From NCBI GenBank assembly GCA_036490335.1, contig DASXEB010000017.1, positions 437,340 to 501,339 on the forward strand: 64,000 nt of DNA. Reading direction: 5' to 3'. Below are positions 56,209 to 64,000 of this stretch, piece by piece. This DNA comes from Palsa-1392 sp036490335. Its GTDB lineage: Bacteria; Verrucomicrobiota; Verrucomicrobiia; Chthoniobacterales; UBA10450. The translations under genes were made by a program, and so were the position numbers. The first letter of the stretch is position 1. Each line of letters starts with the position of its first letter. The notes beneath the pieces were generated by a model that was given only the letters and a program-made list of their open reading frames with translations, did no database searches and was not told where the DNA came from.

Positions 56209-57120
56209 ATGTCGCCGCCAGTCAGCACCCGCTCGCCCACTCGCCGCTGGCTCGCGCATCTCTGGCGGCAATGGACGGTGGAAAGCTGGCGCCCGCTCAA
56301 GCCGGCCTTCGCGCGCCCGCGGCCCGAGGAATGGCCTGACGACCGATTGACCGCGGCCTGGCTCGGTCACTCGACCGTCCTAATCAATTTTTTTGGCGTG
56401 AACGTGCTGACCGATCCGGTTCTGTTTCCGCGCATCGGCATTCGTTTTCCATTTTTCACCATCGGCCCAAAACGCCTGACGGAACCGGCGCTGACTTTTC
56501 GCAAGTTGCCGCGTATCGATCTCGTCTTGCTCTCGCACGCGCATTTCGATCACATCGATTGGCGCACGCTCCGGCAATTTGGCGCGCGCACGCGGGTCGT
56601 GACCGCGCCCGCGACGCGCGATCTTCTTGGCTGGACGAAGCTGCTCGACATCACCGAGCTGCGCTGGGGCGAGGAGAAGGAAATCGTTGCGCCCGCCGGT
56701 TCGTTAGTCGTTAGGGCATTTCGCGTCAATCACTGGGGCGCGCGGCTGCGGCGCGACACCTATCGCGGTTACAATGGCTACGTCCTCGAGCGCGCGGGAC
56801 ATCGGGTGATTTTCAGCGGCGACACGGCCCTAACGAACAGTTTCGCCGAGCTGCGCGACGGCCGCCCGTACGATCTCGCGATCATGAGCATCGGCGCTTA
56901 CGAGCCGTGGATCCGCTCGCATTGCACGCCGGAACAGGCCGTGACAATGGCGACGGCGGCCAACGCGCGCTTCATCATGCCGGTGCATCATCAGACGTTC
57001 AAATTGAGCTTCGAGCCGTTCCGCGAACCAATCGAGCGATTCGTTAGGGCGTTGCGCGCCGAGCCGGAGCGGATGGCGCTGCGCGAGATTGGCGAGACCT
57101 TCGTCCTTCCACGCGCCTAA
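56209..57120 (+). CDS. MBL-fold metallo-hydrolase (NAPE-PLD/UlaG-like)
   Basis: A 303-residue metallo-beta-lactamase-fold hydrolase. The metal site is SHAHFDHIDW near residue 109, with later GDTALTNSF and HHQTFKLSF as the distal ligands. The overall pattern (GHSTVLINF, TDPVLFPRIG, NHWGARLRRDTYRGYNGYV) is that of N-acylphosphatidylethanolamine phospholipase D-like and related lipid or sugar-lactone hydrolases. The substrate is unknown. Start 56209 is the first ATG with homology. The stop TAA lies in a 9-mer copy (57115-57123). Confidence 0.83.
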   Translation: MSPPVSTRSPTRRWLAHLWRQWTVESWRPLKPAFARPRPEEWPDDRLTAAWLGHSTVLINFFGVNVLTDPVLFPRIGIRFPFFTIGPKRLTEPALTFRKLPRIDLVLLSHAHFDHIDWRTLRQFGARTRVVTAPATRDLLGWTKLLDITELRWGEEKEIVAPAGSLVVRAFRVNHWGARLRRDTYRGYNGYVLERAGHRVIFSGDTALTNSFAELRDGRPYDLAIMSIGAYEPWIRSHCTPEQAVTMATAANARFIMPVHHQTFKLSFEPFREPIERFVRALRAEPERMALREIGETFVLPRA

Positions 57121-57187
57121 CGAGTCGCGCCCAGGTGCTCGCGAAAGAGTGGTTGCGCGGGCCGCGTTGTGATGGAAACGATTGCGC

Positions 57188-58189
57188 ATGCGCGCGGTGG
57201 TCATCACGTCACCTGGCGGCGGCGACAAACTGAAGTGGCAGGAGGTCGACTCGTTAGGCGAACCTGCCGCCGATCGGGTGCGCGTGCGGGTGCACGCGGC
57301 CGGTCTGAATCGCGCGGACATTCTGCAGCGGGAGGGAAAATATCCCGCGCCGCCTGGTTATCCGGCCGACATTCCCGGTCTCGAATTTGCCGGCGAAATC
57401 GAAGCGGTCGGCGAAATGGCGCGGCGCTGGAAAGTCGGCGCCCGCGTTTTCGGCATCACCGCGGGCGGCGCGCAGGCGGAATTTGTCGTCGTGCCGGAAA
57501 GCAATCTCGCGCGGATTCCGGCCGAGCTTTCCTTCCGCGAAGCTGCGGCGGTGCCGGAAGCTTTCATCACTGCGCACGACGCGCTTTTCATCCGCGCGCA
57601 ATTGCGGATGGGCGAGCGGGTGCTGATTCATGCCGCCGGCTCGGGCGTGGGAACGGCCGCCGTGCAAATGGCGCATCTTGCGGGCGCGTTTGTTTACGGC
57701 ACCTCGCGCAATGCGGCCAAGCTCGAAAAGGTGCGCGAGCTCGGGCTCGATGAAGCGATTCCGGTCGCGGGAGTCCCGTCACGCTTCGCGGACGCGTTGC
57801 ATCGGCTGACGAATGGCGTCGGCGCGGACGTGATTCTCGATCTTGTCGGCGGCGCTTATCTCGCTGCGAACCTGCGCGCGCTCGCGAGCCGCGGCCGGCT
57901 CGTTTGTGTCGGCACTCCGTCGGGTGCGACGGCGGAAATCGATCTCACGGTGGTGCTGCGAAAACGGGCGAATATCATGGGCACGATGTTGCGGACGCGT
58001 TCGCTCGAGGAAAAGGCGGAAGCGGTGCGCAGTTTGGCGGCCCACGTCGTGCCGCTGCTCGCGCTCGGCGATCTGCGGCCGGTGATCGATCGCGTTTTTC
58101 CCGCGGCGGATGTGCGCGCGGCGCACGAGCATCTCGAGTCGAATCAGACTTTCGGGAAAGTGGTTCTCGATATCTCCGGCACAGCCTAA
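57188..58189 (+). CDS. NAD(P)H quinone oxidoreductase / zinc-independent MDR enzyme (PIG3-like)
   Basis: A 333-residue medium-chain dehydrogenase/reductase. It opens MRAVVITSPGGGDKLKWQEV, has GLNRADILQREGKYP and the Rossmann segment LIHAAGSGVGTAAVQMAHLAGA. The pattern matches the TP53I3/quinone-reductase branch, which lacks the catalytic zinc of alcohol dehydrogenases. It probably reduces quinones or enones with NADPH. Start ATG 57188; a TTG at 57182 is in frame. The stop lies inside a 9-mer copy (58194-58202), and another lies at 57251. Confidence 0.85.
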   Translation: MRAVVITSPGGGDKLKWQEVDSLGEPAADRVRVRVHAAGLNRADILQREGKYPAPPGYPADIPGLEFAGEIEAVGEMARRWKVGARVFGITAGGAQAEFVVVPESNLARIPAELSFREAAAVPEAFITAHDALFIRAQLRMGERVLIHAAGSGVGTAAVQMAHLAGAFVYGTSRNAAKLEKVRELGLDEAIPVAGVPSRFADALHRLTNGVGADVILDLVGGAYLAANLRALASRGRLVCVGTPSGATAEIDLTVVLRKRANIMGTMLRTRSLEEKAEAVRSLAAHVVPLLALGDLRPVIDRVFPAADVRAAHEHLESNQTFGKVVLDISGTA

Positions 58190-58234
58190 CGAGTATAAGT
58201 CTGACGCAACTCCCAAGCCGGAGTTGCCGGGAAT

Positions 58235-59971
58235 CTAATGGTGCAGGTCGTAAACCTCGACGAGGCCGACACCGGTGCTGCCACCAACTCCGGAAACAAT
58301 CGTGGTGTAGGCGCCGGGCGAGAGCGCGACAAAGACGGCTGACTCGAGGTCGCTGGTCGGCGCGACGCCGGTCGCTTCGATTTGCGCTTCCTGATTCGAT
58401 TTCCAATCGTCGTTGGCCGCGACGACGGTTCCGTTCACGTCGCGGATCGACATCGTTGGATTCGGGAGCGCGTTCGGAATGCCGCGCGCGCTGAGCGAAG
58501 GACCGAGCGCGCGGACGAGAACAGTGTCGTTGCCGCTGCCGCCGCCGAGAATGAACCCGCTGATGATCACGTTAGAGGAAGTGCCGACGAATCCGCGCGT
58601 GCTCAGGTTACCGAGCCGGCTGCCGGAGCGCTCGTCGAGATCGTAGATTTCGACGAGGCCGAGACCGACTCCGCCATTCTTGCCGCTCAACACCGCGGTG
58701 TAATTTCCGGGATCGATCGTGGCGATGAGGGCGGATTCGAGATTGTTCGTCGGCGGAATGCCGGTGGCCTGAATCTCGGACTCCTGAGTGTCTTTCCAGT
58801 TGTCGTTCGACGCGATCACGGTCTCGTTCGCGTTGTGCAGCGCGAGCACCGGATCGGCCATCGCGGCGCCATCTTTCGAAAGCGACGGGCCGAGGCCGCG
58901 AATCAGCACTCGCTTCGGATTACTGCCGGAGACGATGAATCCAGCGGACATGATTTCATCGCCATCCTGAACCTGCGCGCGGGTCGAGATGTTCAAGAGC
59001 TGCGCAGGACTCGGCTCCGGCGCGGGAGGCGGCGTCGGGCCCGAAGAGGGCGTGGGCGGAACGGGCAGGACGCGATCGAGAAACTCAATCGCCGCATTTT
59101 TCACCGAGGCATCGGGCTCGATCCAGTAAGCAAACTCATGCAGATCGCCGGGCAAAAGCAGCTGTTGAAAACGCGACGCGGCGGGATAGGTCGTGACCGC
59201 GATGCCGTGCGCGCGCAACGCGGCGACCATGTCGGGCAGTTGCGTGTGCGGCATCGGGTCGTCTTCGGTCGCGATCAGAAACATCGGCGCGGTCGTGGCG
59301 GGACTGAGCGGCTGCCAGGCCGGCGAAGCGCTCCGCATGATCGCGATGCTTTCGGCGGAAGGCGGATCGGTCGAAGGCACGCTACAATAAGTTTCGATGT
59401 CGGTCTTGAACGCATCGATATTCGGATCGGGCCGCCAGTCGGAAAAATCCATCGCGCCGGAAAGACAAACCGCCGCATCGACCCGATCGACGCCCGCCGT
59501 TCCGGTCACGGCGAGGAAAGCGGCATGCGCGCCTCCCGCCGAGCCGCCGACCGCGACGACTTCGCCGTTGCAATCCGATCGCGCACGCGCGGCCCGCACC
59601 GCCATTTTGCAATCATCGGTCTGCTCGGGAATGCAACCGCTGGACGTCTGACCGGGGAGCTTCGTTTTATCGAGACGATAATAGATGGCGAGCGCGAGAT
59701 AGCCGGCGCTCGCGAGGTCCTGCGCGCATTGCTCCAAATCGGGAATGTGCGGGCCGCCGCCATGCCAGCCGCCGCCGTGAATCACGATCGCGGCAGGCCA
59801 CGGGCCGGGGCCGCTCGGCTTGTAGACATCCCAGTTTAAAACCGTGCCGTCCGGCGCGACGCCGTAAGTTTCGGTCACGTACTGTGCGTGCGAAGAAGCA
59901 GGAAATGCCGCCAACAAGACAAGGGCGGCAAAGAGAATTCCCAATTTGGAGAGCGGTCGTTTACGTTTCAT
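58235..59971 (-). CDS. Secreted alpha/beta-hydrolase (esterase/lipase) with C-terminal beta repeat domains
   Basis: A 578-residue exported protein. It has a signal peptide (about 1-29, ending SSHAQ), then an alpha/beta-hydrolase domain of the hormone-sensitive-lipase/BD-FAE type: oxyanion loop HGGGWHGG (about residues 65-72), nucleophile S143 in VGGSAGGAH, acid in TEDDPMP (D236/D237) and H277 in GDLHEFAYW. A Pro-rich linker (about 300-325) leads to two tandem repeats of about 125 residues, each with a GFI(V/L)-type segment, V-[LV]-[IV]-R-[AG]-LGPSLS and a final [EQ]-[IV]-YDL. The repeats probably bind surfaces or polysaccharide. No 9-mer occurs in the gene. Confidence 0.83.
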   Translation of the reverse strand: MKRKRPLSKLGILFAALVLLAAFPASSHAQYVTETYGVAPDGTVLNWDVYKPSGPGPWPAAIVIHGGGWHGGGPHIPDLEQCAQDLASAGYLALAIYYRLDKTKLPGQTSSGCIPEQTDDCKMAVRAARARSDCNGEVVAVGGSAGGAHAAFLAVTGTAGVDRVDAAVCLSGAMDFSDWRPDPNIDAFKTDIETYCSVPSTDPPSAESIAIMRSASPAWQPLSPATTAPMFLIATEDDPMPHTQLPDMVAALRAHGIAVTTYPAASRFQQLLLPGDLHEFAYWIEPDASVKNAAIEFLDRVLPVPPTPSSGPTPPPAPEPSPAQLLNISTRAQVQDGDEIMSAGFIVSGSNPKRVLIRGLGPSLSKDGAAMADPVLALHNANETVIASNDNWKDTQESEIQATGIPPTNNLESALIATIDPGNYTAVLSGKNGGVGLGLVEIYDLDERSGSRLGNLSTRGFVGTSSNVIISGFILGGGSGNDTVLVRALGPSLSARGIPNALPNPTMSIRDVNGTVVAANDDWKSNQEAQIEATGVAPTSDLESAVFVALSPGAYTTIVSGVGGSTGVGLVEVYDLHH

Positions 59972-60477
59972 ATCGCTTGGTTCTTGCGGCGGCTTCGGTG
60001 AAGGTAAACGCGCGCCGAAACTAGTCTACGAGTCAGCAGGAAACAAGCCCATTTTCCGAACTCGTGACGATTTTTACCGCGACCGCGCGACGGCGGCTCG
60101 CGTTCGTTTTTTTGGGGACCTCGTGGTGCGGCGAAAAGGCCGGCCCGATTTTTTGTTACGGGTAGCCCGCGCCGATGTTTCGATGTCTCGCGCCGGTGGG
60201 GAAGGCGCGACGCGGTCCGGTCCGATGCACCGGCGAACGCGGCGGGAAGGAACTGCGTTTGGCGGGAAGCTCTCTCGCCTTCGGATCAAGCGAGCCGACG
60301 AAAACGAGCCCACCCGGCCGGAGCGGAAACTCAAACGAAGGAGTGCCCTTTGGAATTCGTTTTATTTTCCGCCAGCAGGCCTGCGTTTGAGCGGCGGCGG
60401 CCAGATAAAAATTGCCTAACGACCCCAGACAACGGAGCGAAATCCTGGACATGGCAGTTTGTTTCCTAGAATCAGAT
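59972..60477. other. Intergenic region upstream of the esterase and 3' of a PEP-CTERM gene
   Basis: A 506-base region. It holds one 9-mer copy (60414-60422), the only one between 58203 and 64000. Segment 60230-60350 (containing GCGGGAAGCTC and a downstream GCCGACGAAAACGAG) is weakly similar to segments at about 61350-61420 and 62985-63025, suggesting a degenerate repeat family. Overlapping short frames are not supported. No convincing promoter or terminator was identified. Confidence 0.4.
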
Positions 60478-61299
60478 TCAAACAGCTTTGCGCCGGAGAA
60501 AGCGCTGCCCGCAAAGGAGCAGCCCGACGCCGAGCAGCATGTAAGCGGAAGGCTCAGGCGCAGGCATGGCGCTGAAGGTAAAGTCATCGACCGCGATCCC
60601 GCTGTCCGGTTTCGGATCATCGGGATCGGCGAAGCGCAGATAGAAAGTCGATCCGATCGGGATCGAGCCGCTCGTCAGCGTATACGTTCCGCCGGCCGCC
60701 GCTCGATTAGCCGCGAGATTGCCGTCAAGGGGCGAGCCGCCTCCTCCAGTATTGATCGGGCTGGTGAAGTTGAAGATTGCGCCCAGATTGACCCAGGTCG
60801 AGCCGTTAAGGCTGAGCTGGAGCGTCAGAGTATTGGCAATGGTCGAGCCGCCATTGCGCCATTCTTCCCCGGTGTAAGAGATGGTGAACTGAGTAATGGC
60901 GAAGGTGCTGTTATTGACGATGTCCAGATCGGTATCGGTCTGGACGTTGCCGCCGCCGATGGACCCCAGAGCCCGATCGGTGACCGGATTCACGCCTGCG
61001 ACGCCGAAGTTATAATTACCCTGCGCGGCAACGCTCCCGGTGCTCGCCGTTACGGTGGTCCCCGTGACCGCCGCGCCCGTCCCGCTGCCGACGAACCAGC
61101 CGACCGGCGTCGTCGTGCCAGTCGGGCCCATGCTGTCGAAGTTCTGAGTGTAGGGAGTTCCGATGAAGGAAGCAGGCGTGGCTTCGGCGCCGACGCTCGC
61201 TCCGATGATGCCCGCTAACGTCAGAGCAAATCGCGCAAAGGTTTTCCGCCGCGTCGGCCTCGAACGATCCAGCTTGAGGTAAAATAGAGTGAGTTTCAT
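60478..61299 (-). CDS. PEP-CTERM-sorted secreted protein
   Basis: A 273-residue protein with a signal region (FALTLAGIIGASVGAEA), a Thr/Gly/Asn-rich beta-sandwich-like body (SFIGTPYTQNFDSM, YTGEEWRNGGST, GIAVDDFTFS) and the canonical sorting tail APEPSAYMLLGVGLLLCGQRFLRRK. The tail is the PEP-CTERM pattern recognised by exosortase. The body shows features of the extracellular jelly-roll PEP-CTERM proteins, whose role is usually exopolysaccharide-associated. GAAGGA lies about 12 bases before the ATG, in the 47-bp element. Confidence 0.8.
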   Translation of the reverse strand: MKLTLFYLKLDRSRPTRRKTFARFALTLAGIIGASVGAEATPASFIGTPYTQNFDSMGPTGTTTPVGWFVGSGTGAAVTGTTVTASTGSVAAQGNYNFGVAGVNPVTDRALGSIGGGNVQTDTDLDIVNNSTFAITQFTISYTGEEWRNGGSTIANTLTLQLSLNGSTWVNLGAIFNFTSPINTGGGGSPLDGNLAANRAAAGGTYTLTSGSIPIGSTFYLRFADPDDPKPDSGIAVDDFTFSAMPAPEPSAYMLLGVGLLLCGQRFLRRKAV

Positions 61300-61302
61300 A
61301 TG

Positions 61303-61349
61303 TTACCTATTCCTTCGGGATTTTTTGCCCGGCGTTGCAAAGAAAATGC
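61303..61349. repeat. 47-bp repeated leader element, copy 1
   Basis: This 47-bp segment matches 62900-62946 at 43 of 47 positions. It lies directly upstream of the PEP-CTERM gene start (61299) on the minus strand and includes the presumed ribosome binding site. Partly overlapping it on the minus strand at 61336-61352 is a sigma54-like sequence (GG at -24 and GC at -12 with 10 bases between, 17 bases TCGGCATTTTCTTTGCA). The -12 lies about 38 bases from the ATG. Confidence 0.75.
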
Positions 61350-61475
61350 CGACGCACGAAGGTTTCTTTCCGGCGAGAGCGGGAAGCTCGATCATGAACC
61401 ACGAGGGACAGCAACCGGGATGACGGAAAGCCTCGCCTTTACTCGGAAGGTCTCCAATCTGCGAACTGGCAGCAA

Positions 61476-61510
61476 AAAAGCCGCCCCGCTTGGGTAGCGG
61501 AGCGGCTTTT
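61476..61510 (-). terminator. Strong bidirectional terminator of the S74-domain gene
   Basis: A 15-bp stem with one mismatch (61476-61490 pairing with 61496-61510) and a 5-base loop, flanked by A and T runs on both sides, so it can work in either direction. On the minus strand it lies 30 bases past the stop of the gene at 61540. It separates that gene from the PEP-CTERM gene. Confidence 0.88.
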
Positions 61511-61539
61511 GCGAATTGCGTCCCAATAGGAGCGGTTGA

Positions 61540-62796
61540 TTATTGGCCGGAGGAGACCATGCGCGGCGCAGGCCGTTCCATCGTGAGCTCGTCGCTCACC
61601 TTCTGGACTTGCGCAGCTTGCTCCTTCAGACTTGCCGTCAGGGCTTTGATTTCCTTCTGCTGGTCCTCCCCCACCGATTTAAGGTGATCGATTATCATGC
61701 CTTGCTCCGCGACTTGGTGGTGTTCCTTGATGAATTCGTTGAGCAACATCGCATTGACCGCGTCGTAGCGGACGCCATCAGGTTTGCCTTGCTGGTCGTA
61801 CTCGACGAGGTCTCGATCAACTTTCTCCACCTGCTCGGCAACGAGGCCAAACTGGGGAGTCTTTTCCGGATCAAGCGCCTTCTTGTAGCGAAAAGTAACT
61901 GGTTTGAGCGATAGCAATATGTCGCTTACGCTATTCATCGGCTTAATGTCTTCCTTGAAACGCGCAGAGGATCCGGCCACTGTTCCGAGCTTTCCAGTGC
62001 TGTCGACTCTTATCGCCTTGGCCTTGCCAAACACTGGCTGCTGGTAGATTCCAGCCACATAGGCAGACGTCTGCGTATTTTCTACGCCGATGCGGATGGT
62101 GTTTGCTTCGCCCGCCGTGCCAGGGTTGCCAATATCAATATTATTATCGCCAGTGTTTAGATTGACGCCGGCCGTCGACCCCAGCCCGATATTGTTATTG
62201 CCGGTCGTGTTGTAAAGGGCCTTGTATCCCTCGGCCGTGTTGTTCCCGCCCCCGACAACGAATCCGAGTGCGTTCGCTCCGATCGCCGTATTCGAATTGC
62301 CATTACTGTAGTAAAGAGCGGAAGTCCCGACCGCGGTGTTGAGCGTACCCGTGCTGTTTTGCGTCAGCGCGCTCAGCCCAATGCCGGTATTGAAGTTACC
62401 CGTGGTGTTGAGCTGTAAGGCGGCAACACCGACTGCTGTGCCATCGATGGCTGTGGTATTGGATTGCAATGCAGTCTTTCCCACAGCTGTGTTGTTGTAG
62501 CCTTCGGTGTTCGCAACCAAGGTCTGAGAGCCAATCGCAGTGTTCTGAATTCCACTGGTATTGGTGAAGAGGGCATCGAACCCGACCGCAGTGTTATCGG
62601 CGCCGCTGCCGGGGTTTCCCGCGTCCATGCCGAAGTAGGTGTTGTCGCTCGCGGCACAAGGGGTGTTGTTACAGCCTGCTTGCATTCGCGGCGAAACTCC
62701 CAGGCACACTCCGGCGACTGCTACCAGGACGAAGACGCTCCATGGACGCGAACCTCCCGCTGGCTTTCGAACTATCTGATTTTTACGTTTATTCAT
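61540..62796 (-). CDS. Surface protein with YadA-like head repeats and C-terminal S74 intramolecular chaperone
   Basis: A 418-residue protein from ATG 62796, with AAGGA (62803-62807) six bases upstream. A signal region (SVFVLVAVAGVCLGVSPRMQA) is followed by about nine repeats of the type NTAVGxxAL[xx]NTTG (YadA/head-like beta-prism), a connector and a C-terminal peptidase S74 domain: SSARFKEDIKPM with the cleavage serine, PQFGLVAEQVEKVDRDLV and an ending coiled coil. The S74 domain drives trimerisation and then cleaves itself, as in phage tail spikes and some adhesins. It is likely a trimeric surface adhesin. Confidence 0.8.
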   Translation of the reverse strand: MNKRKNQIVRKPAGGSRPWSVFVLVAVAGVCLGVSPRMQAGCNNTPCAASDNTYFGMDAGNPGSGADNTAVGFDALFTNTSGIQNTAIGSQTLVANTEGYNNTAVGKTALQSNTTAIDGTAVGVAALQLNTTGNFNTGIGLSALTQNSTGTLNTAVGTSALYYSNGNSNTAIGANALGFVVGGGNNTAEGYKALYNTTGNNNIGLGSTAGVNLNTGDNNIDIGNPGTAGEANTIRIGVENTQTSAYVAGIYQQPVFGKAKAIRVDSTGKLGTVAGSSARFKEDIKPMNSVSDILLSLKPVTFRYKKALDPEKTPQFGLVAEQVEKVDRDLVEYDQQGKPDGVRYDAVNAMLLNEFIKEHHQVAEQGMIIDHLKSVGEDQQKEIKALTASLKEQAAQVQKVSDELTMERPAPRMVSSGQ

Positions 62797-62899
62797 ATTG
62801 TATCCTTTTCTTTGCCCTGTTCGTTTTTGTTGTTGGCTTGGAGGCTTCAGGGCCATGCGTCCATTCCAGGTTCCAAGCCCCTTTCAAAGGCTTTGGGTG

Positions 62900-62946
62900 T
62901 TACCGATTCCTTCGGGATTTTTGAGCCGGCGTTGCAAAGAAAATGC
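62900..62946. repeat. 47-bp repeated leader element, copy 2
   Basis: The second copy of the 61303-61349 element (43/47 identical). It lies about 104 bases upstream of the ATG of the S74-domain gene on the minus strand. The right half of the sigma54-like motif (TTTGCA) is kept, but the -24 GG is TG, so a shared promoter function is uncertain. The surrounding 62803-63031 region holds no gene. Confidence 0.72.
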
Positions 62947-63031
62947 AGCCGCTTGAAATAAAATTTGCGGCGACGCGCGGCGTCTTTATCGGAACCGATG
63001 AAAATCCAACCGCCTGGGGGAGCGGACGAAC

Positions 63032-63742
63032 CTAGACCAGCCCGGGTTGGAGGAGCCCCTGCCGTTTCCGCCGATAAATGAACACTCCCACCATTCCACC
63101 GATTGCCGCGAGAGCCAGCGAGGGCGGCTCGGGCACTGCGCAGGCGTCCGCGCGGATCATGAAATTGCCGTCCAATCCATAATTCTCCACCGCATCGACG
63201 GGCAGGAGGTTGTTGTTCAAATTATAGATATCACCCATGCCGGCGGCCCCGACCGCGGCAAAGCTGCGGTTGGAAAGCGGAGCTGTCTCATCAAAGCCCG
63301 CCGGATACTGGTTGTCGTTGCCGGTAATGATAAAGCCGACGAAGAAACTTCTCGTGACCGTAGGACAGGTCGGAAAGAGGGTGACGTCGAAAGTATTCGT
63401 CCCGGCGCCCGTGATCACGCCCGGCGCGGTCGCGATCACCTGGGCGTCGTTGGGATTCCCGTCGTTATTCGGATCGCTCCAAATCACGGCGGTGTAAGTC
63501 AACCCGTTGAGCGTGGGATCAGGAACGTTCGGACTGCCCCAGGCGATCGAGATCGACATGATCATATTTTGATTGCCGATCACGGTAAACTGATTGAGCG
63601 CGATCAGATCGGCATTGCCGGCGCCGACGGCATCCTCCGCGGTGCCGTCATCGAGCTGATAAGTATTGGCGCGCACGGCGGGCGCCCCGACGGCAAGGCA
63701 GAGGGCGACGGTCAGGCCGGCCAGATGGATTTTGTTTTTCAT
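63032..63742 (-). CDS. PEP-CTERM-sorted secreted protein
   Basis: A 236-residue protein with a signal peptide (LTVALCLAVGAPAVRA), a Gly/Asn/Asp-rich body with YTAVIWSDPNNDGNPND and a tail AVPEPPSLALAAIGGMVGVFIYRRKR, the canonical PEP-CTERM sorting signal. The DPNNDGNPNDAQ segment suggests calcium binding. No enzymatic domain is recognised. It should be exported and sorted to the surface by an exosortase not in the window. Confidence 0.8.
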   Translation of the reverse strand: MKNKIHLAGLTVALCLAVGAPAVRANTYQLDDGTAEDAVGAGNADLIALNQFTVIGNQNMIMSISIAWGSPNVPDPTLNGLTYTAVIWSDPNNDGNPNDAQVIATAPGVITGAGTNTFDVTLFPTCPTVTRSFFVGFIITGNDNQYPAGFDETAPLSNRSFAAVGAAGMGDIYNLNNNLLPVDAVENYGLDGNFMIRADACAVPEPPSLALAAIGGMVGVFIYRRKRQGLLQPGLV

Positions 63743-63784
63743 GGTTTCAAAGGTGCTTTTTTGTTTTCCGGTGAGGATAAATTT

Positions 63785-63872
63785 TCAGGCCGTGAAAGTG
63801 ATGACATTGCTCTTCGGCCCCTGGCCGCGGGAGTTACTGCCTTCCACCCAGAGGGTGTAAGTGGGGTTGCCC
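63785..63872 (-). pseudogene. C-terminal fragment of an Fn3-domain protein, cut by IS insertion
   Basis: On the minus strand, a frame reads GNPTYTLWVEGSNSRGQGP followed by KSNVITFTA and a stop at 63785-63787. This is the G strand end of a fibronectin type III domain (Y-x-L-x-V-x-x-x-N-x-x-G-x-GP-SN). The frame ends at about 63870, where the IS terminus begins. The upstream part is either displaced by the IS beyond the window or lost. Only about 29 codons are seen. Confidence 0.65.
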
Positions 63873-64000
63873 TGATTTGACGGACAGAGAGGGAAGGGTC
63901 AAAAGCCTGAGGAACCCACATGAAGACACAGTTAAGTAAACCAGTTCGTGAGCCGGCGCGCTACACGAAGGAATATAAGCAAGGAGCGTTGGAGTTATGG
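63873..64000 (+). mobile_element. IS3-family insertion sequence (left end, truncated by window)
   Basis: A putative left terminus TGATTTGACGGACAG at 63873 starts with the TG usual for IS3 ends and is followed 47 bases later by the start of an OrfA-type transposase. The element abuts a truncated Fn3 gene on one side and runs off the window on the other. The right end, target duplication and exact family subgroup cannot be seen. Confidence 0.6.
63920..64000 (+). CDS. IS3-family transposase OrfA (partial)
   Basis: The frame from ATG 63920 reads MKTQLSKPVREPARYTKEYK and then QGALELW before the window ends. The YTKEYKQGALELW stretch is the N-terminal helix-turn-helix of IS3/IS911 OrfA (transposase 8 family). 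It is full length only beyond the window. It has no 9-mer. Confidence 0.75.
   Translation, partial: MKTQLSKPVREPARYTKEYKQGALELW

Noticed and set aside
56043..56300. Minus-strand frame ending RKGWDSNPR
   Set aside because: It overlaps tRNA-Ser and is a classic false ORF over tRNA-Ser sequence.
59972..60477. Structured RNA or c-di-GMP riboswitch in the gap next to the PEP-CTERM gene
   Set aside because: GC-rich segments can fold but no conserved riboswitch core was recognised.

Overview
The window is GC-rich bacterial chromosome. Gene content points to a free-living Verrucomicrobiota, most likely near Chthoniobacterales. The clues are several exosortase-sorted (PEP-CTERM-like) proteins, prepilin-type secreted proteins, a class II ribonucleotide reductase and many glycosyltransferases. 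This placement is an inference from content, since no rRNA gene is present. Gene density is high and many co-oriented neighbours overlap by ATGA or GTGA. The start of the window cuts the 5' end of accC, and the end cuts an IS3-type transposase.

Layout. 0-15 kb is mostly housekeeping: accC, thiE, a PfkB kinase, pdxJ, acpS, a SirB1-like protein, an FGGY kinase on the minus strand, a GlgA-like synthase, obg, a GT4 glycosyltransferase, then the ATP synthase genes atpB-E-F-H-A-G, which stop before atpD and atpC. 15-21 kb is a surface/secretion block: two proteins with an unusual VPEMSAL sorting tail, three coupled pseudopilin-like genes and a 42-bp tandem array. 20.6-36.8 kb holds a cupin, a DUF4097-YajQ fused frame, transsulfuration genes, aroC, cvpA, a cell-wall amidase, a YihY protein, an MGDG-synthase-like transferase, uvrA with a TPR protein, and ilvC. 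36.9-50.3 kb is a glycan assembly region: GT-C enzymes, a polyprenol-phosphate mannose synthase-like GT2, GT9, GT4, GT2 and a flippase, built around two tandem pilin genes. 50.3-58.2 kb holds an acyl-CoA dehydrogenase, a second 42-bp array, nrdJ, tRNA-Ser(CGA), an MBL hydrolase and a quinone oxidoreductase. 58.2-64 kb is a secreted/surface block (esterase, two PEP-CTERM proteins, an S74-chaperone adhesin) that ends in an IS element abutting the tail of an Fn3 gene.

The main discovery is a non-palindromic 9-mer, GCCTAACGA (reverse complement TCGTTAGGC). By hand count it occurs about 96 times in the window, 47 in one orientation and 49 in the other, against about 0.5 expected by base composition. 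It lies inside genes in all permitted frames, supplies stop codons, abuts start codons and forms clusters between genes. It is missing from the two surface/mobile blocks (16.1-21.6 kb, and all but one copy of 58.2-64 kb). This looks like a DNA-uptake-sequence-like or other genome-signature system, which I do not know to be described for this lineage.
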